NCBI RefSeq assembly: GCF_027497195.1
Contig: NZ_CP114905.1
Coordinates: forward strand, 7,790,001 to 7,854,000
Source of the DNA: Streptomyces sp. WMMC500
GTDB taxonomy: Bacteria > Actinomycetota > Actinomycetes > Streptomycetales > Streptomycetaceae
DNA: 64,000 nucleotides
Direction of reading: 5' to 3'
Shown here: piece by piece, positions 49,718-60,021 of the stretch
How the letters are laid out: every line of letters starts with the position of its first letter
How positions within the stretch are numbered: position 1 is the stretch's first letter
Translations under genes and position numbers: made by a program
Notes under the pieces: model-generated
What the model saw: the letters and a program-made list of their open reading frames with translations, nothing else
Databases searched by the model: none
What the model was told of the DNA's origin: nothing

Positions 49718-50607
49718 AGGAGCGCCTGACCGACGGGATGTACGGCCTGGGCTGGGCAGCCGTGAAACGGCTCCCCGAGCCCGCCGCCGCCGCCCTCGGC
49801 AGGCGCATCGCCGACACCGCCTGGCGCCGCGACGGCAAGGGCGTACGACGGCTGACGTCGAACCTCGCGCGCGTGGTCCCGGACGCCGGGCCGGAACGGC
49901 TGGCCGCGCTCAGCCGGGCCGGCATGCGCTCGTACATGCGCTACTGGATGGAGTCCTTCCGGCTGCCCGCCTGGAGCGAGCAGCGCGTCCGCGACGGCTT
50001 CGACCCCGCGGACGTGCACTGGCTCGAGGACGGCCTCGCCGGCGACACCGGCGTGATCCTCGCGCTGCCCCACATGGGCAACTGGGACCTCGCGGGCGCC
50101 TGGGTCACCACCAAGCTCGGGGTGCCCTTCACCACCGTGCAGGAGCGGCTGAAGCCCGAGTCGCTGTACGACCGCTTCGTCGCGTACCGCGAGAGCCTGG
50201 GCATGGAGGTGCTGGCGCACGGCGGCGCGAGCGCCTTCGGCACCCTCGCCCGGCGGCTGCGGGACGGCGGGCTGGTGTGCCTCGTCGCCGACCGGGACCT
50301 GTCCGCCGGCGGCGTCGAGGTGGACTTCTTCGGCTTCACGGCCCGGATGCCCGCGGGCCCCGCGCTGCTCGCCCAGCAGACCGGCGCGCTGCTGCTGCCC
50401 GTCACGCTCTGGTACGACGACTCGCCCGTCCTGCAGGGCAGGGTGCACGCCCCCGTGGAGGTGCCCGCGACCGGCACCCGCGCGGAGAAGACCGCCGCCA
50501 TGACGCAGGCCATGGCCGACGACTTCGCCGCCGGCATCGCCGCGCACCCGGAGGACTGGCACATGCTGCAGCGGTTCTGGCCGGACCTGGACCCGGTGTC
50601 GCCGTGA
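49714..50607 (+). CDS. patA: Phosphatidylinositol mannoside acyltransferase
   Basis: Encodes 297 residues. It belongs to the LpxL/HtrB-like acyltransferases: the H-x4-D motif is His120-Asp125 (PHMGNWD), with VADRDLSAGGVEVDFFG further on. In mycobacteria the homologue (Rv2611c) acylates the mannose of PIM. The GTG overlaps the pgsA stop, and the stop overlaps the pimA GTG, so all three are translationally coupled. No signal peptide; the protein is expected at the inner membrane face. Confidence 0.92.
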   Translation: MKERLTDGMYGLGWAAVKRLPEPAAAALGRRIADTAWRRDGKGVRRLTSNLARVVPDAGPERLAALSRAGMRSYMRYWMESFRLPAWSEQRVRDGFDPADVHWLEDGLAGDTGVILALPHMGNWDLAGAWVTTKLGVPFTTVQERLKPESLYDRFVAYRESLGMEVLAHGGASAFGTLARRLRDGGLVCLVADRDLSAGGVEVDFFGFTARMPAGPALLAQQTGALLLPVTLWYDDSPVLQGRVHAPVEVPATGTRAEKTAAMTQAMADDFAAGIAAHPEDWHMLQRFWPDLDPVSP

Positions 50608-51776
50608 GGGTCGGGATCGTCTGCCCGTACTCCTGGGAGACGCCCGGCGGGGTGCAGTTCCACGTCCGCGACCTGGCGGAGCACCTGCGCGCCGCCGGCC
50701 ACACCGTCTCCGTCCTCGCGCCCGCGGACGACGACACCCCGCTGCCCGAGTACGTCGTCGGGGCCGGCCGCGCCGTCCCCGTGCCGTACAACGGGTCCGT
50801 GGCGCGCATCAACTTCGGCTTCCTGTCCGCCGCCCGGGTACGCCGCTGGGTGCGCGACGGCGACTTCGACGTGCTGCACATCCACGAGCCGGCCGCGCCG
50901 TCGCTCGCGCTGCTGGCCTGCTGGGCGGCGAAGGGGCCGATCGTGGCCACGTTCCACATGTCCAGCCCGCGCTCCCGCGGCATGATCGCCGCGTACCCGA
51001 TCCTGCAGTCGGCGCTGGAGAAGATCAGCGCCCGCATCGCGGTCAGCGAGTACGCGCGCCGCACCCTGGTGGAGCACCTGGGCGGCGACGCGGTCGTCAT
51101 CCCCAACGGCGTCGACGTCTCCTTCTTCGCCGCGGCCGAGCCGAAGGCCGAGTGGCAGGGCCGCACGCTGGGGTTCATCGGCCGGATCGACGAGCCGCGC
51201 AAGGGGCTGCCGGTGCTGATGGAGGCGTTCCCGCGAATCCTTCAGCGGGTGCCCGACGCCCGCCTGCTCGTCGCCGGGCGCGGCGACCCGGCGGAGGTCG
51301 TGGGACACCTGGCGCCCGAGGTGCGCGAGCGGGTGGAGTTCCTGGGGATGATCGGCGACGAGGACAAGGCGCGGCTGCTGCGCAGCGTCGACCTGTACGT
51401 CGCGCCGAACACCGGCGGCGAGTCGTTCGGCATCATCCTCGTCGAGGCGATGTCGGCGGGGGCACCGGTGCTGGCCGCCGACCTGGACGCGTTCGTGCAG
51501 GTGCTGGACGGCGGCACGGCGGGCGAGGTGTTCGCGTGCGGGGACGCCGGGGACCTGGCCGAGCGGGCCGCGGGGCTGCTGCTGGACGGCGCGCGCCGGG
51601 CCGGGCTGCGCGAGCGCGGCAGCCGGCACGTCCAGCGCTTCGACTGGTCGACGGTCGGCGCGGACGTCCTCGCGGTGTACGAGACGGTGACCCAGGGCGC
51701 CGCGTCGGTGGCGGAGGACGAGCGCGCCGGCCGCTGGGCGGCCCGCTTCGGCCCCGCCCGCGACCGGGAGGTATGA
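50604..51776 (+). CDS. pimA: Phosphatidyl-myo-inositol alpha-mannosyltransferase PimA (GT4)
   Basis: Encodes 390 residues. GT-B fold: the N-terminal glycine loop is YSWETPGGVQFHVRDL, and the C-terminal donor site has GFIGRIDEPRKGL and the E-x7-E motif in GGESFGIILVEAMSAG. It transfers mannose from GDP-mannose to phosphatidylinositol, the first step of PIM synthesis. The last ~30 residues are a polar extension. The coupled start and the order after pgsA and patA make the call firm. Confidence 0.95.
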   Translation: MRVGIVCPYSWETPGGVQFHVRDLAEHLRAAGHTVSVLAPADDDTPLPEYVVGAGRAVPVPYNGSVARINFGFLSAARVRRWVRDGDFDVLHIHEPAAPSLALLACWAAKGPIVATFHMSSPRSRGMIAAYPILQSALEKISARIAVSEYARRTLVEHLGGDAVVIPNGVDVSFFAAAEPKAEWQGRTLGFIGRIDEPRKGLPVLMEAFPRILQRVPDARLLVAGRGDPAEVVGHLAPEVRERVEFLGMIGDEDKARLLRSVDLYVAPNTGGESFGIILVEAMSAGAPVLAADLDAFVQVLDGGTAGEVFACGDAGDLAERAAGLLLDGARRAGLRERGSRHVQRFDWSTVGADVLAVYETVTQGAASVAEDERAGRWAARFGPARDREV

Positions 51777-51777
51777 C

Positions 51778-52332
51778 GTGTCCACCCCGCTGACCCTGGT
51801 GCTCGTCGCGGTCGGGCTCTGCCTGATCGGCGTCTACCTGAGCTGGACCGCCGGGCGGCTCGACCGGCTGCACACCCGTATCGACGCCACCAAGGCGGCC
51901 CTCGACGCGCAGTTGCTGCGGCGCGCCTCGGTGGCGCAGGAGCTGGCCACCAGCGGCGTACTCGACCCGGCCGCCTCGATCGTGCTCTACGAGGCCGCGC
52001 ACGCCGCGCGGCAGGCGGAGGAGGACCAGCGCGAGGTCGCCGAGAGCGAGCTGAGCCAGGCGCTGCGGGCGGTGTTCGAGGCCCCGGAGCAGGTGGAGGC
52101 GGTGCGCGGGGCGCCGGGCGGCGAGGAGGCCGTACACGAGCTGGCGGAGGCGGCGCGGCGGGTGCCGATGGCGCGGCGCTTCCACAACGACGCGGTACGG
52201 GCGGCGCGGGCGCTGCGCCGGCACCGCAAGGTGCGCTGGTTCCGGCTGGCGGGGCACGCGCCGTTCCCGCTGGCGGTCGAGATGGACGACGAGCCGCCGC
52301 CGGCGCTGACCGACCGGGCCCCGGCGGGCTGA
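51778..52332 (+). CDS. Membrane-anchored coiled-coil protein, LemA-like layout
   Basis: Encodes 184 residues from GTG with GGGAGG upstream, one base after pimA. One N-terminal helix (about 4-23) is followed by Ala/Arg/Glu-rich helices with heptad character ([39 protein letters not shown]). The [24 protein letters not shown] segment resembles the FNxxV motif of LemA-type proteins. It is conserved after pimA in Streptomyces as far as I recall; function unknown. Confidence 0.8.
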   Translation: MSTPLTLVLVAVGLCLIGVYLSWTAGRLDRLHTRIDATKAALDAQLLRRASVAQELATSGVLDPAASIVLYEAAHAARQAEEDQREVAESELSQALRAVFEAPEQVEAVRGAPGGEEAVHELAEAARRVPMARRFHNDAVRAARALRRHRKVRWFRLAGHAPFPLAVEMDDEPPPALTDRAPAG

Positions 52333-52348
52333 GCCCGGCCGCGGGCTC
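52331..52348 (+). terminator. Terminator of the pgsA operon
   Basis: GAGCCCG-GCCG-CGGGCTC, a 7-bp stem with 4-nt loop that overlaps the stop codon. Confidence 0.55.
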
Positions 52349-52444
52349 GGCGGCCACAGCTTGCCGATTGGCTCTTTCCCGACCCCTCCCGCCTGGGGTT
52401 TCCTTGACGGTGGCGCACGCTCGGGCCCGGGGTCCGAACGTGCT

Positions 52445-52450
52445 TACGAT
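52445..52450 (+). promoter_or_regulatory. -10 candidate for pdxS
   Basis: TACGAT, giving a leader of about 60 nt before the pdxS GTG. No convincing -35. Confidence 0.35.
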
Positions 52451-52515
52451 AGAAGTGGCGCGCGTACGCCACCCAGACACCCACACCGCACCCCAGCACC
52501 GAGCGAGGTTCCACC

Positions 52516-53436
<921 letters not shown>

Positions 53437-53447
53437 GGACGGCCCGC

Positions 53448-54038
53448 ATGGACACCCCCGCCATCGGCGTGCTCGCCCTCCAGGGCGACGTACGCGAGCA
53501 CCTGGCCGCGCTGACCGCGGCCGGGGCGAGCGCCGTGCCGGTGCGCCGGCCGGCGGAGCTGGCGGAGGTGTCCGGCCTGGTCATCCCCGGCGGCGAGTCC
53601 ACCACCATGTCCAAGCTCGCCGTCGCCTTCGGCCTGCTGGAGCCGCTGCGCGACCGGGTGCGGGCGGGGATGCCCGCGTACGGCTCCTGCGCCGGCATGA
53701 TCATGCTGGCCGACAAGATCCTCGACCCGCGCTCCGGGCAGGAGACCGTCGGGGGCATCGACATGATCGTGCGGCGCAACGCCTTCGGGCGGCAGAACGA
53801 GTCGTTCGAGGTGCCGCTGGAGGTGGCCGGCGTCCCCGGCGGCCCCGTGCACGGCGTCTTCATCCGGGCGCCGTGGGTGGAGTCCACCGGCGCGGGGGTG
53901 GAGCGGCTGGCGGAGGTCGGCGGGCACCCCGTCGCCGTCCGGCAGGGTCCGCTGCTGGCCACGTCGTTCCATCCCGAGCTCACCGGCGACCACCGGGTGC
54001 ACGCCCTCTTCGCCGATATGGTGCGCCGGGCGGGCTGA
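53448..54038 (+). CDS. pdxT: Glutaminase subunit PdxT
   Basis: Encodes 196 residues. Class I glutamine amidotransferase: the oxyanion-type GGES (48-51), nucleophile Cys81 (YGSCAGMI) and the catalytic His in SFHPELTGD. It hydrolyses glutamine and channels ammonia to PdxS in a 12+12 complex. The ATG has GAGGAC upstream. Confidence 0.97.
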   Translation: MDTPAIGVLALQGDVREHLAALTAAGASAVPVRRPAELAEVSGLVIPGGESTTMSKLAVAFGLLEPLRDRVRAGMPAYGSCAGMIMLADKILDPRSGQETVGGIDMIVRRNAFGRQNESFEVPLEVAGVPGGPVHGVFIRAPWVESTGAGVERLAEVGGHPVAVRQGPLLATSFHPELTGDHRVHALFADMVRRAG

Positions 54039-54048
54039 CCGCCACCGG

Positions 54049-54054
54049 TAGGAT
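54049..54054 (+). promoter_or_regulatory. -10 candidate for yebC
   Basis: TAGGAT, about 55 nt before the yebC GTG. Confidence 0.35.
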
Positions 54055-54109
54055 CGACGAGTTCGTTGCCGGTTAGTCGAATGCGCGGAACGCGGAATGG
54101 AGCGGGGCT

Positions 54110-54862
54110 GTGTCCGGCCACTCTAAGTGGGCTACCACCAAGCACAAGAAGGCCGTGATCGATGCCAAGCGAGGAAAGCTCTTCGCCAAGCTGATCAAGA
54201 ACGTCGAGGTCGCGGCGCGGCAGGGGGGAGCCGACCCCGACGGGAACCCCACGCTGTACGACGCGATCCAGAAGGCCAAGAAGCAGTCCGTCCCGAACAA
54301 GAACATCGACAGCGCCGTCAAGCGCGGTGCCGGTCTCGAAGCGGGCGGCGCCGAGTACGAGACGATCATGTACGAGGGCTACGGCCCGAACGGCGTGGCC
54401 GTCCTCATCGAGTGCCTGACGGACAACCGCAACCGCGCCGCCTCCGACGTCCGCGTCGCCATGACCCGCAACGGCGGCTCCATGGCCGACCCCGGCTCCG
54501 TGTCGTACCTGTTCCACCGCAAGGGCGTGGTGATCGTCCCCAAGGGCGAGCTGGGCGAGGACGACGTGCTGGCCGCGGTGCTGGACGCCGGCGCCGAGGA
54601 GGTCAACGACCTGGGCGAGTCCTTCGAGGTGCTCAGCGAGGCCGGCGACATGGTCGCGGTCCGCACCGCCCTGCAGGACGCCGGAATCGACTACGACTCG
54701 GCCGAGGCCAACTTCGTCCCCACCATGCAGGTGGAGCTGGACGAGGAGGGCGCCCGCAGGATCTTCCGGCTCATCGACGCCCTGGAGGACAGCGACGACG
54801 TCCAGAACGTCTTCGCCAACTTCGACGTCTCCGACGAGGTCATGGAGAAGGCCTCCGCCTGA
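54110..54862 (+). CDS. yebC: YebC/PmpR-family protein
   Basis: Encodes 250 residues. Begins with the invariant [25 protein letters not shown] block and continues with [26 protein letters not shown] and the acidic C-terminal [15 protein letters not shown]. Members were described as transcription regulators and more recently as translation factors that relieve stalling on proline-rich stretches. The place before ruvCAB is conserved in actinobacteria. Start GTG with GGAGCGGGG upstream. Confidence 0.96.
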   Translation: MSGHSKWATTKHKKAVIDAKRGKLFAKLIKNVEVAARQGGADPDGNPTLYDAIQKAKKQSVPNKNIDSAVKRGAGLEAGGAEYETIMYEGYGPNGVAVLIECLTDNRNRAASDVRVAMTRNGGSMADPGSVSYLFHRKGVVIVPKGELGEDDVLAAVLDAGAEEVNDLGESFEVLSEAGDMVAVRTALQDAGIDYDSAEANFVPTMQVELDEEGARRIFRLIDALEDSDDVQNVFANFDVSDEVMEKASA

Positions 54863-54885
54863 GCGTCGTACGCGCACACCGTGAC

Positions 54886-54916
54886 GGGCCCGCGGGGGGC
54901 GACATCCGGCGGGCCC
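54886..54916 (+). terminator. Hairpin between yebC and ruvC
   Basis: GGGCCCGC / GCGGGCCC, 8-bp stem with a 15-nt loop, followed by TTCG. Confidence 0.5.
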
Positions 54917-54943
54917 TTCGCCCGCGGTGTCGGTGCCTGCCGG

Positions 54944-54949
54944 TAGCCT
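54944..54949 (+). promoter_or_regulatory. -10 candidate for ruvCAB
   Basis: TAGCCT, just after the hairpin and about 38 nt before the ruvC GTG. Confidence 0.35.
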
Positions 54950-54987
54950 GCACACACGTGCGCGGGCAGACGAGAGGGGGGCGGCCG

Positions 54988-55590
54988 GTGCGGGTGCTCG
55001 GAGTGGACCCGGGGCTGACCCGGTGCGGCGTGGGCGTCGTGGACGGAGCGCCGGGCCGGGCGCTGCGAATGGTCGCCGTCGGCGTCGTGCGCACCCCCTC
55101 CGACGCCCCGCCCGCCGAGCGGCTGCTGCTCATCGAGCGCGGCGTCGAGGAGTGGCTCGACGCGCACGGGCCCGAGGCCGTCGCCGTCGAGCGCGTCTTC
55201 AGCCAGCACAACGTACGCACCGTCATGGGCACCGCCCAGGCAAGCGCCGTCGCCCTCCTGTGCGCCGCCCGCCGCGGCCTGCCCGTCGCGCTGCACACCC
55301 CCAGCGAGGTCAAGGCGGCCGTCACCGGCTCGGGCCGCGCCGACAAGGCCCAGGTCGGCGCCATGGTCACCCGGCTGCTCCGGCTCGACGCACCGCCCCG
55401 ACCCGCCGACGCCGCCGACGCGCTGGCGCTGGCCATCTGCCACCTGTGGCGCGCCCCCGCCCAGGAGCGCCTGGCCCGCGCGCGTGCCGCCGGCGCGCCC
55501 GCGCGGGCCGACGCGGGCGCACCGGGCCGCCGCGTGCGCCGGGACCGCCCGGAGCACCGGGACCGCGAGATCCGGAGAGACCCCGCATGA
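54988..55590 (+). CDS. ruvC: Holliday junction resolvase RuvC
   Basis: Encodes 200 residues. Catalytic acidic residues are visible: Asp7 ([11 protein letters not shown]), Glu68 ([11 protein letters not shown]) and the aspartates of [15 protein letters not shown]. The last ~45 residues are an Arg/Ala-rich extension beyond the usual RuvC length. It cuts Holliday junctions as a dimer with RuvAB. GTG with AGAGGGGGG upstream; the stop overlaps the ruvA start. Confidence 0.97.
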   Translation: MRVLGVDPGLTRCGVGVVDGAPGRALRMVAVGVVRTPSDAPPAERLLLIERGVEEWLDAHGPEAVAVERVFSQHNVRTVMGTAQASAVALLCAARRGLPVALHTPSEVKAAVTGSGRADKAQVGAMVTRLLRLDAPPRPADAADALALAICHLWRAPAQERLARARAAGAPARADAGAPGRRVRRDRPEHRDREIRRDPA

Positions 55591-56210
55591 TCGCCTTCGT
55601 CAGCGGCCCCGTCGCCGCCCTCGCCCCCGACGCCGCGGTCATCGAGGTCGGCGGCATCGGCATGGCCGTCCAGTGCACCCCCGACACCCTGTCCACGCTG
55701 CGCGTCGGCAAGGACGCCCGGCTGGCCACCTCCCTCGTCGTCCGGGAGGACTCCCTCACCCTCTACGGCTTCGCCGACGACGACGAGCGCCAGGTCTTCG
55801 AGCTGCTGCAGACCGCCAGCGGCGTCGGCCCGCGGCTGGCCCAGGCCATGCTCGCCGTGCACCGCCCCGACGCGCTCCGCCTCGCCGTCTCCACCGGCGA
55901 CGAGAAGGCGCTGACCGCCGTCCCCGGCATCGGCAAGAAGGGTGCGCAGAAGCTGCTGCTGGAGCTGAAGGACCGGCTCGGCGAGCCGCTGGGCAGCAGC
56001 GGCCTCGTCGCCCGCCGGGCCGGCGCCGCCCCGGCCGCCGGCTGGCGTGAGCAGTTGCACGCCGCCCTCACGGGCCTGGGGTACGCGCCGCGGGAGGCCG
56101 ACGAGGCCGTCACCGCCGTCGCCCCGCAGGCCGAGGAGAACGGCGCCGCGCCCCCGCCGCTGCCGCAGTTGCTGCGCGCCGCCCTGCAGACCCTGAACCG
56201 CGCCCGATGA
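55587..56210 (+). CDS. ruvA: Holliday junction DNA helicase subunit RuvA
   Basis: Encodes 207 residues. N-terminal OB fold ([28 protein letters not shown]), two helix-hairpin-helix motifs ([35 protein letters not shown]) and the C-terminal domain that contacts RuvB. It binds the four-way junction. The ATG overlaps the ruvC stop (ATGA). Confidence 0.97.
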   Translation: MIAFVSGPVAALAPDAAVIEVGGIGMAVQCTPDTLSTLRVGKDARLATSLVVREDSLTLYGFADDDERQVFELLQTASGVGPRLAQAMLAVHRPDALRLAVSTGDEKALTAVPGIGKKGAQKLLLELKDRLGEPLGSSGLVARRAGAAPAAGWREQLHAALTGLGYAPREADEAVTAVAPQAEENGAAPPPLPQLLRAALQTLNRAR

Positions 56211-56280
56211 CGGCGCCGCCCCGCCCCCGGCGCGTACGACGCACCGCACCGGCACCCGCACCACGACGGACGGATCCACG

Positions 56281-57324
56281 ATGACCTGGGAGGACGCCGA
56301 CCCGCGGGTGGTGGACTCGGCCGCCGACGCCGACGACCGGGCGGTGGAGACCGCGCTGCGCCCCAAGGACCTGGCCGAGTTCGTCGGGCAGGAGCGGGTG
56401 CGCGAGCAGCTCGACCTGGTGCTGCGCGCCGCCCGCCAGCGCGGCGGCGCCGCCGACCACGTGCTGCTCTCCGGCGCCCCCGGCCTCGGCAAGACCACCC
56501 TCGCGATGATCGTCGCCGCCGAGATGGCCGCCCCGATCCGCATCACCTCGGGCCCCGCCATCCAGCACGCCGGCGACCTGGCCGCGATCCTCTCCTCGCT
56601 CCAGGAGGGCGAGGTGCTCTTCCTCGACGAACTGCACCGCATGTCGCGGCCCGCCGAGGAGATGCTCTACATGGCGATGGAGGACCTGCGGGTCGACGTC
56701 ATCGTCGGAAAGGGCCCCGGCGCCACCGCCATCCCGCTGGAGCTGCCCCCCTTCACCCTGGTCGGCGCCACCACCCGGGCCGGGCTGCTGCCCCCGCCGC
56801 TGCGCGACCGCTTCGGCTTCACCGGGCACATGGAGTTCTACTCGCCGGCCGAGCTGGAGCGCGTCCTGCACCGCTCCGCCCACCTGCTGGAGGTCGCCGT
56901 GGACGCCGCCGGCGCCGCCGAGATCGCCGGCCGCTCCCGCGGCACCCCCCGCATCGCGAACCGGCTGCTGCGCCGCGTGCGGGACTACGCGCAGGTCAAG
57001 GCCGACGGTGTGATCACCCGCGAGATCGCCGCCCGGGGCCTGGAGGTCTACGAGGTCGACGACCGCGGCCTCGACCGGCTCGACCGCGCCGTGCTCGGCG
57101 CCCTGCTCAGACTCTTCTCCGGCGGCCCCGTCGGGCTGTCCACCCTGGCCGTGGCCGTGGGGGAGGAGCGGGAGACCGTCGAGGAGGTGGCCGAGCCCTT
57201 CCTCGTACGCGAAGGGCTGCTGGCCCGTACGCCCCGCGGCCGCGTCGCCACCCCCGCCGCCTGGGCCCACCTGGGCCTCACGCCCCCGCAGCCCGGCGGC
57301 GGCGTGCAGCAGACGGCCTTCTGA
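56281..57324 (+). CDS. ruvB: Holliday junction branch migration ATPase RuvB
   Basis: Encodes 347 residues. AAA+ motor: Walker A near 65-72 (GAPGLGKTT), Walker [10 protein letters not shown], sensor 1 LVGATTRAG, then the arginine-bearing [11 protein letters not shown] segment and a C-terminal winged helix. RuvB hexamers pull DNA through the RuvA-bound junction. The DELH variant replaces the usual DEIH. It is 70 bp after ruvA in the same direction. Confidence 0.98.
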   Translation: MTWEDADPRVVDSAADADDRAVETALRPKDLAEFVGQERVREQLDLVLRAARQRGGAADHVLLSGAPGLGKTTLAMIVAAEMAAPIRITSGPAIQHAGDLAAILSSLQEGEVLFLDELHRMSRPAEEMLYMAMEDLRVDVIVGKGPGATAIPLELPPFTLVGATTRAGLLPPPLRDRFGFTGHMEFYSPAELERVLHRSAHLLEVAVDAAGAAEIAGRSRGTPRIANRLLRRVRDYAQVKADGVITREIAARGLEVYEVDDRGLDRLDRAVLGALLRLFSGGPVGLSTLAVAVGEERETVEEVAEPFLVREGLLARTPRGRVATPAAWAHLGLTPPQPGGGVQQTAF

Positions 57325-57473
57325 GCGTCCCGCGGCGCGCGCCGCCGGGCGGGGCGGGCCCGGCCGCGCGGGGTGCCCCGGCGCGTACCGGAGCGGCGCG
57401 CGGAGTCGCCGGTTACGGAACCCGGGTGACATGCTGGGCGTTGTTCACACGGCGGAACTCGCTTAGACTCCGC

Positions 57474-57479
57474 CGACGC
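57474..57479 (+). promoter_or_regulatory. -10 element for the yajC-secDF operon
   Basis: TAGACT, a strong match, about 80 nt before the yajC GTG. No -35 at ideal spacing. Confidence 0.4.
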
Positions 57480-57558
57480 CTTCCGGAACCGGAGGGCACC
57501 CCCGCCCCCCAGAACGAGGCCGTGGCGAACGCGGTCCTACGAAGGAAACCCGGACACC

Positions 57559-58056
57559 GTGGATATCACGATTCTCTTGCCGTTCATCGTGCTCATCGGG
57601 GCGATGTTCCTGATGACCCGCTCGGCAAAGAACAAGCAGCGCCAGATGATGAGCATGCGGGACCAACTGCAGCCGGGCAGCGGCGTGCGGACCATCGGCG
57701 GCATGTACGCCACGGTCAAGGAGGTCCACGAGGACACCATCCTTCTGGAGGTGGCCCCCGGAGTGCACGCGATCTACGCGAAGAACTCCATCGGCGCCGT
57801 CCTGGACGACGCCGAGTACAACCGCATCGTGCACGGCGCTCCGGAGCTCGACGACGAGGAGATCACCGCGCCCGACGACGCCTCCTCGCTGACCGAGTCC
57901 GCCGACGGTGACGACGACGGCGAGGACCGCGGGGAGACCTCGGACCGCATCGACCTCGACAAGAAGGACGCCGCCGACGACGCCGAGGGCGACGCCGAGC
58001 CCGCGGACGCCACCGGCGAGGACAAGAAGAGGAACGGCGGCTCCGCCGCGAAGTGA
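57559..58056 (+). CDS. yajC: Preprotein translocase accessory subunit YajC
   Basis: Encodes 165 residues. One N-terminal helix (ITILLPFIVLIGAMFLMT) is followed by the conserved MRDQLQPGSGVRTIGGMYATV core. An acidic Asp/Glu-rich tail (about residues 95-165) is longer than in enterics. YajC associates with SecDF at the SecYEG channel. GTG start with AAGGAAA upstream. Confidence 0.94.
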   Translation: MDITILLPFIVLIGAMFLMTRSAKNKQRQMMSMRDQLQPGSGVRTIGGMYATVKEVHEDTILLEVAPGVHAIYAKNSIGAVLDDAEYNRIVHGAPELDDEEITAPDDASSLTESADGDDDGEDRGETSDRIDLDKKDAADDAEGDAEPADATGEDKKRNGGSAAK

Positions 58057-58159
58057 CCGCGGCCCTTCGGCGGGCGGCCCCGCACCGAGTAGTGCGGAGG
58101 CGCCGCCGGCCGCGGTGAACGGGGGACCGGTCACTTTTCGCCTCGCGGCACCGCGGGGC

Positions 58160-58165
58160 TACACT
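58160..58165 (+). promoter_or_regulatory. -10 candidate for secDF
   Basis: TACACT, about 55 nt before the secD start, within a hairpin-rich 164-bp gap. Confidence 0.35.
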
Positions 58166-58220
58166 TCGTGACCGCGCGACGAGCCCCGCCGCGCGGTGTC
58201 TGGACAGGAGAATCGAGAAG

Positions 58221-60020
58221 GTGGCAGCACCGAAATCGGGTCGCAGGTCCCAGGGATCTCAGGGCAGGCCCTGGCGCCCCCTGCTGCTGATCCTGACCGC
58301 GATCGCCGCGCTCACCGGTGGGATGTTCCTCTCCGGACACACCACCCCGCGCCTGGGCATCGACCTGGCCGGCGGCACCAGCATCACGCTGGAGGCCAAG
58401 CCCCAGCCGGGCGGCGAGAACGCGATCAACTCCACCAACATGGATACCGCCGTCAACATCATCGAGCGCCGCGTCAACGGCCTCGGTGTGCAGGAGGCGG
58501 AGGTCCAGACGCAGGGCGACCGGCACATCATCGTCAACATCCCCAAGGGCACCGACCAGAAGACGGCCCGCGAGCAGGTGGGCACCACCGCGCGGCTGTT
58601 CTTCCGGCCCGTCCTGTCCTACGAGGCGAACGAGCCCACGCCGGCACCGAGCGCCTCGGAGTCCGGGGACGCGGACAAGGAGAAGGACAAGGGCGACGCC
58701 TCCACCTCGCCGTCCCCGTCCGAGACCGCCTCCGACGAGGCCGCTTCCGGCGACGAGGGCGGCTCAGGCGACGAGGCCGGTCCGAGCGACGACGCCACCG
58801 AGCAGGGCCGGGCCCTGTCCGAGGCCCTCACCCAGGCCGACGACTCGCCCAGCCCGACCGACTCGCAGGCGCCGCCCGCCGAGACGCCCCCCGCCGAGCA
58901 GGCGCCCACCGGCCAGATCCCCGCCGACGTGCAGAAGAAGCTCGACGGGCTGGACTGCTCCAACGCCGAGGAGCGCACCAAGATCGGCGAGAACGCCAAG
59001 CCCACCGACACCGTCGTCGCCTGCGACAGCGACGGCGCGTTCAAGTACGCGCTCGGCCCGGCCGAGGTCGAGGGCACCGACGTCGGCGAGGCCTCCGCCA
59101 CGTACGACGCCCAGCAGGGCTCCGGCTGGATCGTGCAGCTCGAGTTCGACGACAAGGGCTCCGACAAGTTCGCCGACGTCACCGGCAACCTCGCCTCCCA
59201 GGCCCCGCCGAACAACCAGTTCGCCATCGAGCTCGACGGTGAGGTCGTCTCCGCACCCTCCGTCGACGAGTCGATCACCGGCGGCCGGGCGCAGATCTCC
59301 GGCAGCTTCAACCAGGAGTCGGCCGAGGAACTGGCCAACGTCCTGTCCTACGGCGCGCTGCCGCTGTCCTTCGAGGAGTCCGAGGTCACCACCGTCTCGC
59401 CGGCCCTCGGCAACGAGCAGCTCAACGCCGGTCTCATCGCCGGTGCCATCGGGCTGGGGCTGGTGATCCTCTACCTCGTCGCGTACTACCGCGGGCTGGC
59501 CCTGGTGGCTGTCGTCAGCCTCATGGTCTCCGCCGCCCTCACGTACACGATCATGGCCCTGCTCGGCCCCGGCATCGGCTTCGCGCTGAACCTCCCGGCG
59601 GTCTGCGGCGCGATCGTGGCGATCGGCATCACGGCGGACTCGTTCATCGTCTACTTCGAGCGCATCCGCGACGAGATCCGCGAGGGGCGCACGCTGCGCC
59701 CCGCGGTGGAGCGCGGCTGGCCACGGGCCCGGCGCACCATCCTGGTGTCCGACTTCGTGTCGTTCCTCGCCGCGGCCGTGCTCTTCGCCGTCACCGTCGG
59801 CAAGGTGCAGGGCTTCGCCTTCACGCTCGGCCTGACCACGCTCCTGGACGTCGTCGTCGTCTTCCTCTTCACGAAGCCGGTGATGACCATCCTGGCCCGT
59901 AAGCGCTTCTTCGCCAGCGGCCACCCCTGGTCCGGGCTCGATCCCAAACGGCTGGGAGCCAGGCCACCGCTGCGCGGCCGCCCGCGCGTCGCCGGTCCCG
60001 TCAACCCGAAGGAGGTCTGA
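58221..60020 (+). CDS. secD: Protein translocase subunit SecD
   Basis: Encodes 599 residues. First helix near 12-34, then GIDLAGGTSITLEA, the P1 region VNIIERRVNGLGVQEAEVQTQG, and five further helices at the C-terminus with the GTPALAL-like ITADSFIVYFERIRDEI segment. The periplasmic domain carries a ~100-residue Ser/Pro/Glu/Asp low-complexity insert (about 135-235), larger than usual. SecDF uses the proton gradient to pull exported proteins. GTG with AGGAGA upstream. Confidence 0.96.
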   Translation: MAAPKSGRRSQGSQGRPWRPLLLILTAIAALTGGMFLSGHTTPRLGIDLAGGTSITLEAKPQPGGENAINSTNMDTAVNIIERRVNGLGVQEAEVQTQGDRHIIVNIPKGTDQKTAREQVGTTARLFFRPVLSYEANEPTPAPSASESGDADKEKDKGDASTSPSPSETASDEAASGDEGGSGDEAGPSDDATEQGRALSEALTQADDSPSPTDSQAPPAETPPAEQAPTGQIPADVQKKLDGLDCSNAEERTKIGENAKPTDTVVACDSDGAFKYALGPAEVEGTDVGEASATYDAQQGSGWIVQLEFDDKGSDKFADVTGNLASQAPPNNQFAIELDGEVVSAPSVDESITGGRAQISGSFNQESAEELANVLSYGALPLSFEESEVTTVSPALGNEQLNAGLIAGAIGLGLVILYLVAYYRGLALVAVVSLMVSAALTYTIMALLGPGIGFALNLPAVCGAIVAIGITADSFIVYFERIRDEIREGRTLRPAVERGWPRARRTILVSDFVSFLAAAVLFAVTVGKVQGFAFTLGLTTLLDVVVVFLFTKPVMTILARKRFFASGHPWSGLDPKRLGARPPLRGRPRVAGPVNPKEV

Positions 60021-60021
60021 G